13,778 nt of DNA. It comes from Desulfobacteraceae bacterium. Its GTDB lineage: Bacteria; Desulfobacterota; Desulfobacteria; Desulfobacterales; Desulfobacteraceae. The translations under genes were made by a program, and so were the position numbers. The notes under the pieces were generated by a model, which saw only the letters and a list, made by a program, of their open reading frames with translations, did not search any database and was not told the origin of the DNA. Numbering within the stretch: position 1 is the first letter of the stretch; every line of letters begins with the position of its first letter. The DNA lies in contig JAAEMC010000706.1 of NCBI GenBank assembly GCA_024225895.1, forward strand, positions 1-13,778. The letters are read 5' to 3'. Shown piece by piece: positions 1-8,006 of the stretch.

Positions 1-647
1 ATCTTTATACCTCAGTGCAAAAAGAAAAAATCACGCCGGTTGCAACAATGAAAACCGCTAATAAGCTTTTAGGCATCATCATCCCTAAAATTGCACAAGT
101 GCAGGGCACATTACCCTCTGGGACTTTTGATCAAAAAAATGGCATGGTCACAGCAAAACCAAGCTCTATTTTAAGGCACGCCGCCGGCAAACAAAAAGAA
201 AAAATCTCAGATGTCTGCCACTGGATACTATGTTGGCTGTTATTGATTTCAGGAATTATTTCGATTGGCTATTTGTTACATCATTCACCATATATACTTG
301 TTATAACCGGATTAATTTTTCTTATAACCTTTTTAATGAGTTTGGTGGCTGTGGTAAGACAGATAGGAAGTACGCTTGACTTGCGTATTAAAATTATTTC
401 CATTACCGCCCTGGCATGCTCAATTCTCTATAGTGCCGCAGGATATGCAGAGTACTTCTTTTTTATTATTAAGGATGTGGGGAAATGGAGCAAAATCGCC
501 CATAACCAATGGGAAACTCTTAAATTTTTTGCCCAGATCAATCCCTTTGATTATCCCATAATTCTCAGTCTGGATATTTTTTTTATTGTCACTTTTTTTA
601 TCCTGGGTCTGGCAGGAATGGGCTTTCTTTGGAAGCAGGAAAAATAG
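1..647 (+). CDS. Hypothetical four-helix membrane protein, probably 5'-truncated by the window edge
   Basis: I do not recognise this family. The frame is open back to the first bases of the window. Neither the GTG at 15 nor the ATG at 48 has a visible Shine-Dalgarno sequence, so the true start is probably upstream. Numbered from the GTG (210 aa), the first ~65 residues are polar and basic and probably cytoplasmic. Four hydrophobic segments follow at about 68-88, 92-113, 125-150 and 182-205, then a short basic tail. No catalytic motif is visible. The TAG stop abuts the ATG of the zinc-finger gene, so it is the first visible cistron of the MoxR/DUF58 operon. By association it may be a membrane component or target of that machine. 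The reading frame is convincing; the function is unknown. Confidence 0.75.
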   Translation, partial: LYTSVQKEKITPVATMKTANKLLGIIIPKIAQVQGTLPSGTFDQKNGMVTAKPSSILRHAAGKQKEKISDVCHWILCWLLLISGIISIGYLLHHSPYILVITGLIFLITFLMSLVAVVRQIGSTLDLRIKIISITALACSILYSAAGYAEYFFFIIKDVGKWSKIAHNQWETLKFFAQINPFDYPIILSLDIFFIVTFFILGLAGMGFLWKQEK

Positions 648-968
648 ATGCCTGATCTTTCAAGACAGAGATGTTTTAACCATGCCCAAAGGGAGGCTGC
701 AGCCGTCTGCCTTGAATGCCACAGATTTTTTTGCAGGGAATGTGTAACTGAGCATGAGGGCAGGGTATTATGCGTTAGCTGCCTTTCAAACCAAAAAGAC
801 CTTGGGAAAAAACAAAAAGGTTCTTTTTCTGTTTTCAGGCTCTGTCTTTTTTTGGGTTCTGTCTTCTTATTGTGGTTCTTTTTTTATTCTCTGGGCCAAT
901 TGCTTTTAAGACTGCCTGTTTCATTTCACGAGGGCACCTTGTGGAAGGATCTATGGCAGGTGTTATGA
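648..968 (+). CDS. Small membrane protein with B-box-like zinc finger
   Basis: A 106-aa protein whose N-terminal half carries four paired metal-ligand knuckles: C9-x2-H12, C21-x2-C24, C29-x2-C32 and C42-x2-C45. This is the spacing of a B-box-type zinc-binding fold, which could bind two zinc ions. One membrane helix follows at about 62-88, leaving a short tail. Family members in Deltaproteobacteria-type genomes are often labelled B-box zinc finger or, loosely, rhomboid-like; no rhomboid protease domain is present here. The start is supported by AGGA at 637-640, 7 nt upstream, directly after the previous stop. The stop overlaps the next gene in an ATGA at 965-968, indicating translational coupling. 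I infer a cytosolic zinc finger anchored to the membrane, perhaps a protein-interaction module for the MoxR complex. Confidence 0.85.
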   Translation: MPDLSRQRCFNHAQREAAAVCLECHRFFCRECVTEHEGRVLCVSCLSNQKDLGKKQKGSFSVFRLCLFLGSVFLLWFFFYSLGQLLLRLPVSFHEGTLWKDLWQVL

Positions 969-2617
969 CAAAAAACACAAAAGAAGATACCAGTGCCATC
1001 CAAATCCTGGAAGAGGCATTCCATTTGCTAAAAACAATTCCTGTGGAAACCTATATCCCTTATTATTTTGGAACCATGCCGTTTCTGGTTGGTCTGCTCT
1101 ATTTTTGGAATGACATGAGCAAAAATGCCTTTGCACATGAATACTGCCTGACAGCATCCTTGGGCCTTGCCCTGTTATTTATCTGGATGAAAACATGGCA
1201 ATCTGTTTTTTCCATAAAACTATATGAGGCCGTTAGCCGGCATAAGATCCATTCCCGGTCATTTGCTGGTGTATTAAAGATGGTGCTGACACAAACTGTC
1301 ATCCACTCTTCTTCGATTATTGTTCTGCCCGCAGCATTGATTATAACTATCCCTTTTGCCTGGACCTTTGCTGTATATCAAATGGCTCTGGTCCACGATT
1401 TCTCAATGGGCACAGATATCCAAACGCCTGTTAAGACGAACTTTCAGGCAGCAAGGCATTTCACTTTATTAAACCATTTTGTCATCTTTATTCTGTTTAT
1501 ATTCGGATTGTTTGTCTTTCTTAATATCGGAATTACCATCTACTTGATGCCCTTTCTTGCAAAATCCCTGTTCGGGCTTGACTCACTGGTTACCATGGGC
1601 GGATTCAATATTTTTAATTCCACATTTATCCTGTCTGTTATCTGCCTGACCCACCTTTGTGTTGACCCTTTGGTAAAAGCTGTTTTTGTTCTCCAAAAAT
1701 TTTATTACCAATCCGGCAAAACAGGGGAGGATCTGATTGCTGGCCTAAGCACCATCAAGGCACTATCAAAAAAAGCAGCCGTATTGCTGGTATTGGCAAC
1801 ATGCTTATTTTTGCCGGAACAAGGCCTGGCAGCAGAAAGCAGCAAGCCTGTTTTGAAAAAAAAGGCCATGACCATTGATGCAAAGAACCTTGAAAAGTCC
1901 ATCAGCCATGTCATGGGCCAAAGGGAATATACCTGGCGAATGCCAAGAGAAGAAATTCAAAAGAAAAATGATAAAAATGGATTTATTTACGCAGTTTTAA
2001 AATGGAGCGTCTCCTGGATCAAAAAAATATACAAATCCATTGAGTCATGGGCAGAAGGATTTTTTAAATGGATTGAAAAAATATTTCCAAAAGACTCCAA
2101 ACCTGAAAAACCCAAAGAATCCAAAAGCTTTATTAAACCAACACACCTGGCAGCCGGGCTGATTGTGCTGACGGCAATCTTATTTGTCATCATCATTTTG
2201 CATATCCGTAAATTTAAACAAAAAAAAGTATTGGAAACCAAAGACGGCCCTAAGGCAATCCCGGATATTTCCAACGAAAACACCCTTGCAGATGAACTGT
2301 CTTCCGACAAATGGGACCAGCTTGCATCAGACCTGCTTGAAAAGGGGGAGCTAAGACTTGCATTGCGGGCGCTTTTTTTAGGAACCCTTGCCTTTCTCTC
2401 AGATGAAAAACTGATTACGATTGCACGATATAAATCCAACAGCGAATATAAACTGGAGCTTCACAGAAGGGCCCATACAAAACAGAATCTGTTACATGAT
2501 TTTATTGAGACCGTGAAAACCATTGACAGAGTTTGGTATGGGATGCATGGGGTAAACAGGCAGCTATTTGATGAATTTGCCGGGATACAGAAAAGGATTA
2601 TCAGTTTTGCAAAATAG
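965..2617 (+). CDS. Polytopic membrane protein fused to DUF4129 domain
   Basis: The 550-aa product starts at ATG 965, inside an ATGA overlap with the preceding gene. An upstream in-frame ATG at 872 would add 31 residues but overlap that gene by ~100 bp, so I reject it. The N-terminal ~250 residues hold about five hydrophobic segments (about 32-48, 62-80, 112-142, 170-195 and 217-240) and resemble polytopic domains of unknown function. A signal-peptide-like segment at 268-290 ends in GLAAES. Next come a periplasmic-looking stretch containing REYTWRMP (320-327), an amphipathic Trp/Lys-rich region, and a membrane helix at 394-413. The C-terminal domain (about 448-540) is DUF4129, with its characteristic VWYG (523-526). 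DUF4129 proteins commonly begin at a signal peptide like the one at 268, so this looks like a fusion of two ancestral proteins. Its molecular role is unknown; it belongs to the MoxR/DUF58 membrane gene set. Confidence 0.85.
   Translation: MTKNTKEDTSAIQILEEAFHLLKTIPVETYIPYYFGTMPFLVGLLYFWNDMSKNAFAHEYCLTASLGLALLFIWMKTWQSVFSIKLYEAVSRHKIHSRSFAGVLKMVLTQTVIHSSSIIVLPAALIITIPFAWTFAVYQMALVHDFSMGTDIQTPVKTNFQAARHFTLLNHFVIFILFIFGLFVFLNIGITIYLMPFLAKSLFGLDSLVTMGGFNIFNSTFILSVICLTHLCVDPLVKAVFVLQKFYYQSGKTGEDLIAGLSTIKALSKKAAVLLVLATCLFLPEQGLAAESSKPVLKKKAMTIDAKNLEKSISHVMGQREYTWRMPREEIQKKNDKNGFIYAVLKWSVSWIKKIYKSIESWAEGFFKWIEKIFPKDSKPEKPKESKSFIKPTHLAAGLIVLTAILFVIIILHIRKFKQKKVLETKDGPKAIPDISNENTLADELSSDKWDQLASDLLEKGELRLALRALFLGTLAFLSDEKLITIARYKSNSEYKLELHRRAHTKQNLLHDFIETVKTIDRVWYGMHGVNRQLFDEFAGIQKRIISFAK
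2593..2597 (+). promoter_or_regulatory. Ribosome binding site that favours a TTG start for the DUF4350 gene
   Basis: AAGGA lies 9 nt upstream of TTG 2607, inside the end of the DUF4129 gene. It is better placed than anything upstream of the in-frame ATGs at 2568 and 2571, and it gives a compact N-terminus with a few basic residues right before the membrane helix. Confidence 0.5.
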
Positions 2618-3824
2618 AAAAGCCTTTATATTATTTTTTTTCATCATCATCGGCTTGTTCTGTTTTTTTATGGCAAACCTTTTCATTTTAAGGTTCAAAA
2701 CAGGAGATATGTATCCAGCCTATTCATCCTTAAGATCAGATCCTCTCGGGGCCAAAGCATTGTTTGACGCCTTTGCCAACCTTGATTCAGTGGGGGTGCA
2801 AAAAAATTACAACCCTGTTGACCAATTAAAAAAATTAGAAGAATCCTGCCTCATCTTTTTAGGCGTCAACGCCGGAAAAGCTCATTATATTACAAAAAAA
2901 GAACATGAACAGATTATGGGACTGCTCGAATCAGGATGCCGTCTGGTTATAGCCTTGACCCCTGCTAATCTAAAATCCTTTGACAAGCCTTCCAAAAACA
3001 AAAAGCCAAGACAGGATCAAGAAAAACAAGACCGTTTAAAAGTAAAAAAAATAGATCTGTTTGAAAAACTTAACATTACAATGCAGTACCACAAAACCCG
3101 GAAAAACAATTTGTTTGCATACCCTTTTGGGCAACAAAAAACAGATGTTTTTTTTACGCCCGTCTTATGGCCCCTTGCCTTATGGTTTCAGACAGATTCT
3201 AAAGACTGGAACACGATCTTTCACATTGATGACAAGCCGGTTGTTATTGAAAAAAAATATGGGAAAGGCAGTCTTGTTCTTCTTGCCGATTCCTATATTT
3301 TCAGTAATGAATCCTTGAAAAAAGATAAGAACAGTCCGCTTTTTGCCTGGCTTGTCAAAGACCGGTCCAGGATCGTTTTTGATGAATTTCACTTTGGAAT
3401 ACAAAAACGGCCCGGGATTTCAACTCTTATAAAAAAATACAATCTTTACGGTCCTGTAATGCTTTTTGCGATTTTTATCCTGCTCTTTATCTGGAAAAAC
3501 TCGTCCGGCCTTGTCCCGCCTAATGAGCAAAATGAAATCACGGATCTGATCGGAACAAATCAAGAACAGGGACAGGAATTAGAAAAGGACAATATCTCAG
3601 GATTAGCCAATCTTTTAAAACAGAATATTGCCAGATCCAATCTCATCAATGAATGTAAAAAAGCCTGGAAAGATTCTTTTGTCCTGCCCAATGAGGCATC
3701 TCAAAAGTATTTAAAACTTTATGAAGAAATGGAGGCCACTGGCCGAAACTCAAAAATGAAATCCGGTGTGGTTGATGAATATATCCGGATATGCAACATT
3801 TTGTCAAAAGGGAAAAACCAATGA
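2607..3824 (+). CDS. DUF4350 membrane-anchored protein
   Basis: With the TTG start this is 405 aa; the ATG at 2568 would give 418 aa. The chosen start overlaps the DUF4129 gene by 11 bp instead of 50 and has the better Shine-Dalgarno. A membrane helix spans about 7-28. An extracytoplasmic region follows, beginning with the GDMYPAYSSLRSDPLGAKAL segment typical of DUF4350, a domain related to the glutamine-amidotransferase-like fold but without an obvious catalytic nucleophile. Family-typical motifs include ADSYIFSNESL (about 227-237) and FDEFHFG (258-264). A second helix at about 279-296 leads to a ~105-residue cytoplasmic tail. The domain is interrupted by a lysine-rich insertion around 125-150. 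The stop overlaps the MoxR start as ATGA (3821-3824). DUF4350 genes sit beside MoxR and DUF58 genes in many phyla; I infer a sensor or scaffold facing the periplasm. Confidence 0.85.
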   Translation: MQNRKAFILFFFIIIGLFCFFMANLFILRFKTGDMYPAYSSLRSDPLGAKALFDAFANLDSVGVQKNYNPVDQLKKLEESCLIFLGVNAGKAHYITKKEHEQIMGLLESGCRLVIALTPANLKSFDKPSKNKKPRQDQEKQDRLKVKKIDLFEKLNITMQYHKTRKNNLFAYPFGQQKTDVFFTPVLWPLALWFQTDSKDWNTIFHIDDKPVVIEKKYGKGSLVLLADSYIFSNESLKKDKNSPLFAWLVKDRSRIVFDEFHFGIQKRPGISTLIKKYNLYGPVMLFAIFILLFIWKNSSGLVPPNEQNEITDLIGTNQEQGQELEKDNISGLANLLKQNIARSNLINECKKAWKDSFVLPNEASQKYLKLYEEMEATGRNSKMKSGVVDEYIRICNILSKGKNQ

Positions 3825-4786
3825 ATGCAGACATCAATACGCTAAAGCAAATAGTTATCCGTACAAAAGAACAGGTCTCAAAAGTGATTATTGGCCAGGA
3901 TCATGTTATTGATATGGCATTAATCGCTATTTTCACCGGGAACCATGCGCTTGTGGAAGGCGTACCCGGCGTTGCCAAGACTTTGCTTGTCAGAACCATG
4001 GCCCAGATTCTCGGATGTGCGTTTTCAAGAATCCAGTTTACGCCTGATTTAATGCCTGCCGATATTATTGGAACCAATGTATTTAATTTAAAGGATAATA
4101 GCTTCAGTCTTGTTAAAGGTCCTGTGTTTACCACCTTTCTTTTAGCAGACGAAATCAACCGCGCCCCTGCCAAAACCCAGTCTGCACTGCTCCAGGCCAT
4201 GCAGGAAAAAAATGTAACCATTGACAGGGAAACATTTGACCTGTCGGAGAATTTTACAGTATTTGCCACCCAGAATCCCATTGAATACGAAGGCACCTAT
4301 CCTTTGCCCGAGGCCCAGAAAGACAGATTTTTACTAAAAATTTCAATGGCCCCCCCGAATCTTGACCAGGAGCTTGACCTTGCCAAAAGAACTCTTGGCA
4401 GTGATTCCCCGGAAAAGACACTAACCTCAGGCACAGTGAAACAAATCTTAAATCCCCAGACCCTGGTTCAGTTTCGAAATAATTTAGAAAAGATCCTGAT
4501 CAAGGATGACCTGATAAGGTATTGTGTAGACATCGTAAGAAGCACCAGGACCCATGAGGCGGCATTAACCGGTGCAGGCCCCAGGGGCACCCAGGCCCTG
4601 ATTGTTGCAAGCCGGGCTTTTGCCGTCATCAATGACCGTGATTTTGTAACCCCTGATGATATTAAACAAATGGCCGTCCCCACACTGGAACATAGGCTCA
4701 TCCTTCGCCCGGAGTACGAAATCGAAGGATTATCCGAAAAAGAAGTTATCCGGCAGATTCTAACAAAAGTCGCCGTACCGAGGTAA
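3821..4786 (+). CDS. MoxR-family AAA+ ATPase
   Basis: A 321-aa MoxR-type AAA+ ATPase of normal family length. Visible motifs: Walker A GVPGVAKT (47-54; the Ala before the Lys is common in MoxR proteins), Walker B LLADEINRA (107-115), sensor 1 FATQNP (148-153), a candidate arginine finger in QKDRF (R169), and the sensor-2 region GPRGTQAL (253-260), with the MoxR lid domain behind. MoxR ATPases act as ATP-driven chaperones for assembly or activation of protein complexes, usually with a vWA-domain partner encoded next door; here that partner would be the DUF58 protein. I chose ATG 3821 over the in-frame ATG at 3791 because AAGGGA (3808-3813) sits 7 nt upstream and the start forms an ATGA overlap. 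It has no membrane segment, so it is cytosolic and is presumably recruited by its membrane neighbours. Confidence 0.95.
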   Translation: MNADINTLKQIVIRTKEQVSKVIIGQDHVIDMALIAIFTGNHALVEGVPGVAKTLLVRTMAQILGCAFSRIQFTPDLMPADIIGTNVFNLKDNSFSLVKGPVFTTFLLADEINRAPAKTQSALLQAMQEKNVTIDRETFDLSENFTVFATQNPIEYEGTYPLPEAQKDRFLLKISMAPPNLDQELDLAKRTLGSDSPEKTLTSGTVKQILNPQTLVQFRNNLEKILIKDDLIRYCVDIVRSTRTHEAALTGAGPRGTQALIVASRAFAVINDRDFVTPDDIKQMAVPTLEHRLILRPEYEIEGLSEKEVIRQILTKVAVPR

Positions 4787-4799
4787 TAAAAATTTTTCC

Positions 4800-6152
4800 A
4801 TGAGATTTGCTCCCAGCACAAAATTTCTTGTTTTCTTTGCAGCGGCCTGCATTGCTCTTACCTTTCTTGAGCTTATTTCAGGTTTGGATAAACAGGCAAC
4901 TTATTTTGTGATACTTGCCTTTGCAGGTGTTGCAGCAGTGGATATTTATATTTCAAAATCTTTGCATCAAAAAGTTTCCATTGTTTTCCCGGAATTGGTC
5001 CGCATGTCAAAAAACAAGGAGACCTCATTGGCCTTCACTGTTTTTAAACATAATTCATCCCCTAAACGAATAATAATCGGAATGGTCTTTCCCAATGACA
5101 GATTTGAATCTTTCATAGAAAAAGAGATCTCCCTGGATCTGGATGAAAAGGTTGTTGAATGGCCCATAACAGGCAAAAAGCAGGGCTGCTTCAAACTTGA
5201 GGCCTGTTATATTGAAACCCGTTCCCTGATCGGACTCTGGGCGCTGCGCCGCAAATTGGATATTCATTGTGAACTAAGGATTTACCCGGACATGTCTTTG
5301 GAAAAAAAGGCGTTGGCTGCGCTGTTTCTTGATTTCGGATTTGGCGTTCATGCCCAGAGAAGTATCGGCAAAGGCAGGGAATTTGAACAGCTCAGGGAAT
5401 ATGTGCCCGGTGATTTATATGAGGATATGCATTGGAAGGCAACAGCAAGAAGGGGTATACCGGTTTCAAAAATTTATCAGATCGAAAGAACCCAGGATGT
5501 ATATGTCATTATTGATGCCGCAAGGATGAGCGCCAGAAACGCACAAATATTTTCAGGAACAGGTCAAAACAATGGCAGTGAAAGTGAAAGCATCCTTGAA
5601 AAATATATCACCACGGCTTTATCCGTCGGCATGGCCGCGGAAAAGCAAGGGGATAATTTCGGCATTGGTGTTTTCAGTGACCATATGGAAAGATTTATTC
5701 CGGCCGGAAGCAGGAAAGCTCATTATAATTTGTGCAGGGATGCCCTATATACAGTTGAACCAAAAAAAGTCACGCCGGACTTTACAGAATGCATCACCTT
5801 TATAGGCAATAAAATTCGCAAACGATCATTGTTAATCATTTTAACCAGTCTTGACGATCCTGCCATTGCAGAAAGCTTTTTAAACCATATTCATATCTTA
5901 AGCCGCCGCCATCTTGTCATGGTCAACATGCTGAACCCGTTGAGCGCCCGTCCCTTGTTCTCCACCGGAGATATAAATTCCGTTGATGACATCTTTGGCC
6001 ATCTTGGCGGGCATATTGCGTGGAATTTTTTGCAGGAATTTGAAAGATCCATGCACAGGATAGGTATTGGATTTTTTCTTCATGCCAACCGGACACTGAC
6101 CGTAAAAACCATTTCCCAATATCTCAACATCAAGCAAAGACAGTCATTATGA
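4800..6152 (+). CDS. DUF58 domain protein (vWA-like MoxR partner), membrane anchored
   Basis: A 450-aa protein with two N-terminal membrane helices (about 8-27 and 33-52), a beta-rich region, and the DUF58 signature at 192-217 (GREFEQLREYVPGD, then HWKATAR). A vWA-like Rossmann fold follows. The first strand ends in VIIDAARMS (237-244). The Asp of a metal-dependent adhesion site is present (D239), but the usual serines of DxSxS are Ala241 and Met243, resembling the DAGRLM-type variants of DUF58. The canonical MIDAS is therefore probably absent. A second strand segment is SLLIILTSLDD (343-353). It begins 13 nt after the MoxR stop, with only a distant AGG (4781-4783) as a possible ribosome site, so coupling to MoxR translation is likely. 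It ends in an ATGA overlap with the next gene. Family knowledge makes it the adaptor or substrate-recognition partner of MoxR. Confidence 0.93.
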   Translation: MRFAPSTKFLVFFAAACIALTFLELISGLDKQATYFVILAFAGVAAVDIYISKSLHQKVSIVFPELVRMSKNKETSLAFTVFKHNSSPKRIIIGMVFPNDRFESFIEKEISLDLDEKVVEWPITGKKQGCFKLEACYIETRSLIGLWALRRKLDIHCELRIYPDMSLEKKALAALFLDFGFGVHAQRSIGKGREFEQLREYVPGDLYEDMHWKATARRGIPVSKIYQIERTQDVYVIIDAARMSARNAQIFSGTGQNNGSESESILEKYITTALSVGMAAEKQGDNFGIGVFSDHMERFIPAGSRKAHYNLCRDALYTVEPKKVTPDFTECITFIGNKIRKRSLLIILTSLDDPAIAESFLNHIHILSRRHLVMVNMLNPLSARPLFSTGDINSVDDIFGHLGGHIAWNFLQEFERSMHRIGIGFFLHANRTLTVKTISQYLNIKQRQSL

Positions 6153-7945
6153 TACTTGACCTCAATAAATTTATAAAAGAAGAACAAGTGATCTGGACAG
6201 AGTTGGAAACCCTGCTTGACCGGTTTCAAAACGATGCCGGCCTCACCCTTGATATTGAAGCAATAAAACGCTTCCACTATCTGTATCAGAGATCTTCTGC
6301 CGATCTGGCCAAGCTTATGGGGTTTTCAGCCCGACAGGAGGTCAGAGTCTATCTGGAATCCATTGTTGGAAAAGCTTTTACCCAGATCCATGAGACAAGG
6401 CGTTCCAAAAAACGATTTTCCATTTTCCAATGGCTGTTTACCACCTTCCCTTTCACATTCAGAAAACATATCCTGGCTTTCTGGTTCGCGGCAGCGGTAT
6501 TGATGGCAGGCTGCCTGTTTGGGGCCGGAGCAATTGTTTTTGACAAGGATTCCAAACCAGCCCTCATGCCTTTTTCTCATTTGATGCAGGATCCTGCCGA
6601 ACGTGTGGCAAAGGAGGAAACTCAAAAAAAAGATAACATTGCCGGGAAAAAATCCAGTTTTGCCTCCCATCTTATATCCAATAATACGCGGGTTTCATTT
6701 TTTGTATTCAGCCTTGGGATTACCTGGGGCATTGGAACCATTCTGGTCCTTTTTGCCAATGGTGTGTTTTTAGGTGCCACTGTGGCAGACTATGTTCTGG
6801 CCGGCCAGACAAAGTTTCTGATCGGTTGGATTCTTCCCCATGGTTCAGTGGAGCTTCCTGCCATTATACTGGCAAGCCAGGCCGGTTTTATCCTGGCAAA
6901 CGCCATGATCGGATGGGGCAAACCTGTTTCTTTTAAAACAAGGCTGAGAAAAGTTTCACACGATCTGTTTACAATAATGGGTGGGGTATGCCTGATGCTT
7001 TTATGGGCCGGATTTGTTGAAGCATTTCTTTCTCAATACCATGAACCCTTTATATCCTATAACTTAAAAATTCTTTTTGGTGCTGTTCAGCTAATTTTGC
7101 TGATCATATTCCTTTCAGCATCCGGCAAAAAAATATTAAAAAAAAGACTGGGGCATAAAAGCAAAGTGATAGGACAAAAGACAAATGCATTAACAATCAC
7201 AACACCAGAAGGAGTTATTTTTCCATTGCTGCTGGCAGGTCCTGTTACCCGTTTTTTAGCCTGGGTCATCGACTGGATCTGCATTGTGGCCATTGTCTCT
7301 TTTGCAACCAAATTCATCAACATTTTTCAGATAATAAGCCAAGATTTTTCCCAGGGTGTTTACATGCTCTTTTATTTTTTTATTTCATTTTCCTATGCTA
7401 TTTTAACAGAATGGTTCTGGAACGGCCAAACCCTTGGAAAAAGACTTTTAAAACTCAGGGTCATGGATGTGCAGGGACTGCAGTTAAAATTGGGCCAGGT
7501 TGTGATCCGCAACCTCTTAAGGGCAGTTGACGGATTTCCTTTTTTATATATGGTCGGAGGTATTGCCACCCTTGTTTCAAAAAACGGCCAGCGGATTGGT
7601 GATATAGCAGCCAACACGATTGTAATAATAAGCCCCAGGATCAATCAACCGGAACTGAATCAAATTTTGTCCGACAAATTTAATTCTTTCAAACAATTTC
7701 CCCGCCTATGTGCCAGGCTTCGACAAAAGATTTCTCCCAACCTTGCCGACATTGCGCTTCAGGCCCTGCTTCGCCGCAATAGATTTACACCGGAATCCAG
7801 AATCAATGTTTTTCAAAATATTGCCGGTCATTTCAAAGAGATTGTCCCGTTTCCCCAACAGGCCACTGAAGGGATTTCCGATGAACAATACATCAGAAAT
7901 GCAGTTGAAATTCTCTTTAATTCAGATGGCAACTCACCTGTTTAA
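6149..7945 (+). CDS. SpoIIM-like membrane domain fused to RDD membrane domain
   Basis: A 598-aa membrane protein, starting within an ATGA overlap with the DUF58 gene. Residues 1-100 match the soluble N-terminus of non-sporulation SpoIIM-family (DUF95) proteins (DLNKFI, then LYQRSSADLAKL). Residues ~105-325 are the SpoIIM membrane domain, including HGSVELPAIILA (231-242). The first helix is followed by a Lys-rich loop at about 132-175. From TTPEGV (351-356) an RDD domain begins, with GPVTRFLAWVIDW (364-376), TLGKRLLKLRV (428-438) and GQRIGDIAAN (480-489). Residues 500-598 are a helical cytoplasmic tail like that of stand-alone RDD proteins in MoxR loci. SpoIIM and RDD are usually two adjacent genes, and TTPEGV is where stand-alone RDD proteins often begin, so this is a clean end-to-end fusion. 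It is the last gene of the operon. Its role is unproven; a membrane channel, scaffold or transporter function has been suggested for RDD proteins. Confidence 0.9.
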   Translation: MILDLNKFIKEEQVIWTELETLLDRFQNDAGLTLDIEAIKRFHYLYQRSSADLAKLMGFSARQEVRVYLESIVGKAFTQIHETRRSKKRFSIFQWLFTTFPFTFRKHILAFWFAAAVLMAGCLFGAGAIVFDKDSKPALMPFSHLMQDPAERVAKEETQKKDNIAGKKSSFASHLISNNTRVSFFVFSLGITWGIGTILVLFANGVFLGATVADYVLAGQTKFLIGWILPHGSVELPAIILASQAGFILANAMIGWGKPVSFKTRLRKVSHDLFTIMGGVCLMLLWAGFVEAFLSQYHEPFISYNLKILFGAVQLILLIIFLSASGKKILKKRLGHKSKVIGQKTNALTITTPEGVIFPLLLAGPVTRFLAWVIDWICIVAIVSFATKFINIFQIISQDFSQGVYMLFYFFISFSYAILTEWFWNGQTLGKRLLKLRVMDVQGLQLKLGQVVIRNLLRAVDGFPFLYMVGGIATLVSKNGQRIGDIAANTIVIISPRINQPELNQILSDKFNSFKQFPRLCARLRQKISPNLADIALQALLRRNRFTPESRINVFQNIAGHFKEIVPFPQQATEGISDEQYIRNAVEILFNSDGNSPV

Positions 7946-7976
7946 TTTACCAGTTTTAAGAGTTGTTACTATGGTG

Positions 7977-7995
7977 CAAAATGGCTGCCATTTTG
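7977..7995. repeat. Perfect 9+1+9 palindrome
   Basis: CAAAATGGC, a single T, then GCCATTTTG. It can be extended by ATGG (7971-7974) pairing with CCAT (7997-8000) across a small internal loop. It sits 31 bp after the SpoIIM-RDD stop and has no following T-run, so it is at best a weak terminator; it could also be a protein-binding site or an mRNA 3'-end stabiliser. Confidence 0.6.
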
Positions 7996-8006
7996 TCCAT
8001 ACATGA

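Noticed and set aside
872..964. Upstream ATG extension of the DUF4129 gene by 31 residues
   Set aside because: It overlaps the zinc-finger gene by nearly 100 bp, whereas ATG 965 gives the ATGA overlap seen at other junctions of this operon.
648..968. Rhomboid protease, a label often given to this small protein family
   Set aside because: Only one membrane helix and no GxSG or catalytic His; the zinc finger is the only recognisable domain.
6149..7200. Sporulation function suggested by the SpoIIM domain
   Set aside because: SpoIIM-like proteins are widespread in non-sporulating bacteria within MoxR loci, and no other sporulation gene is present.
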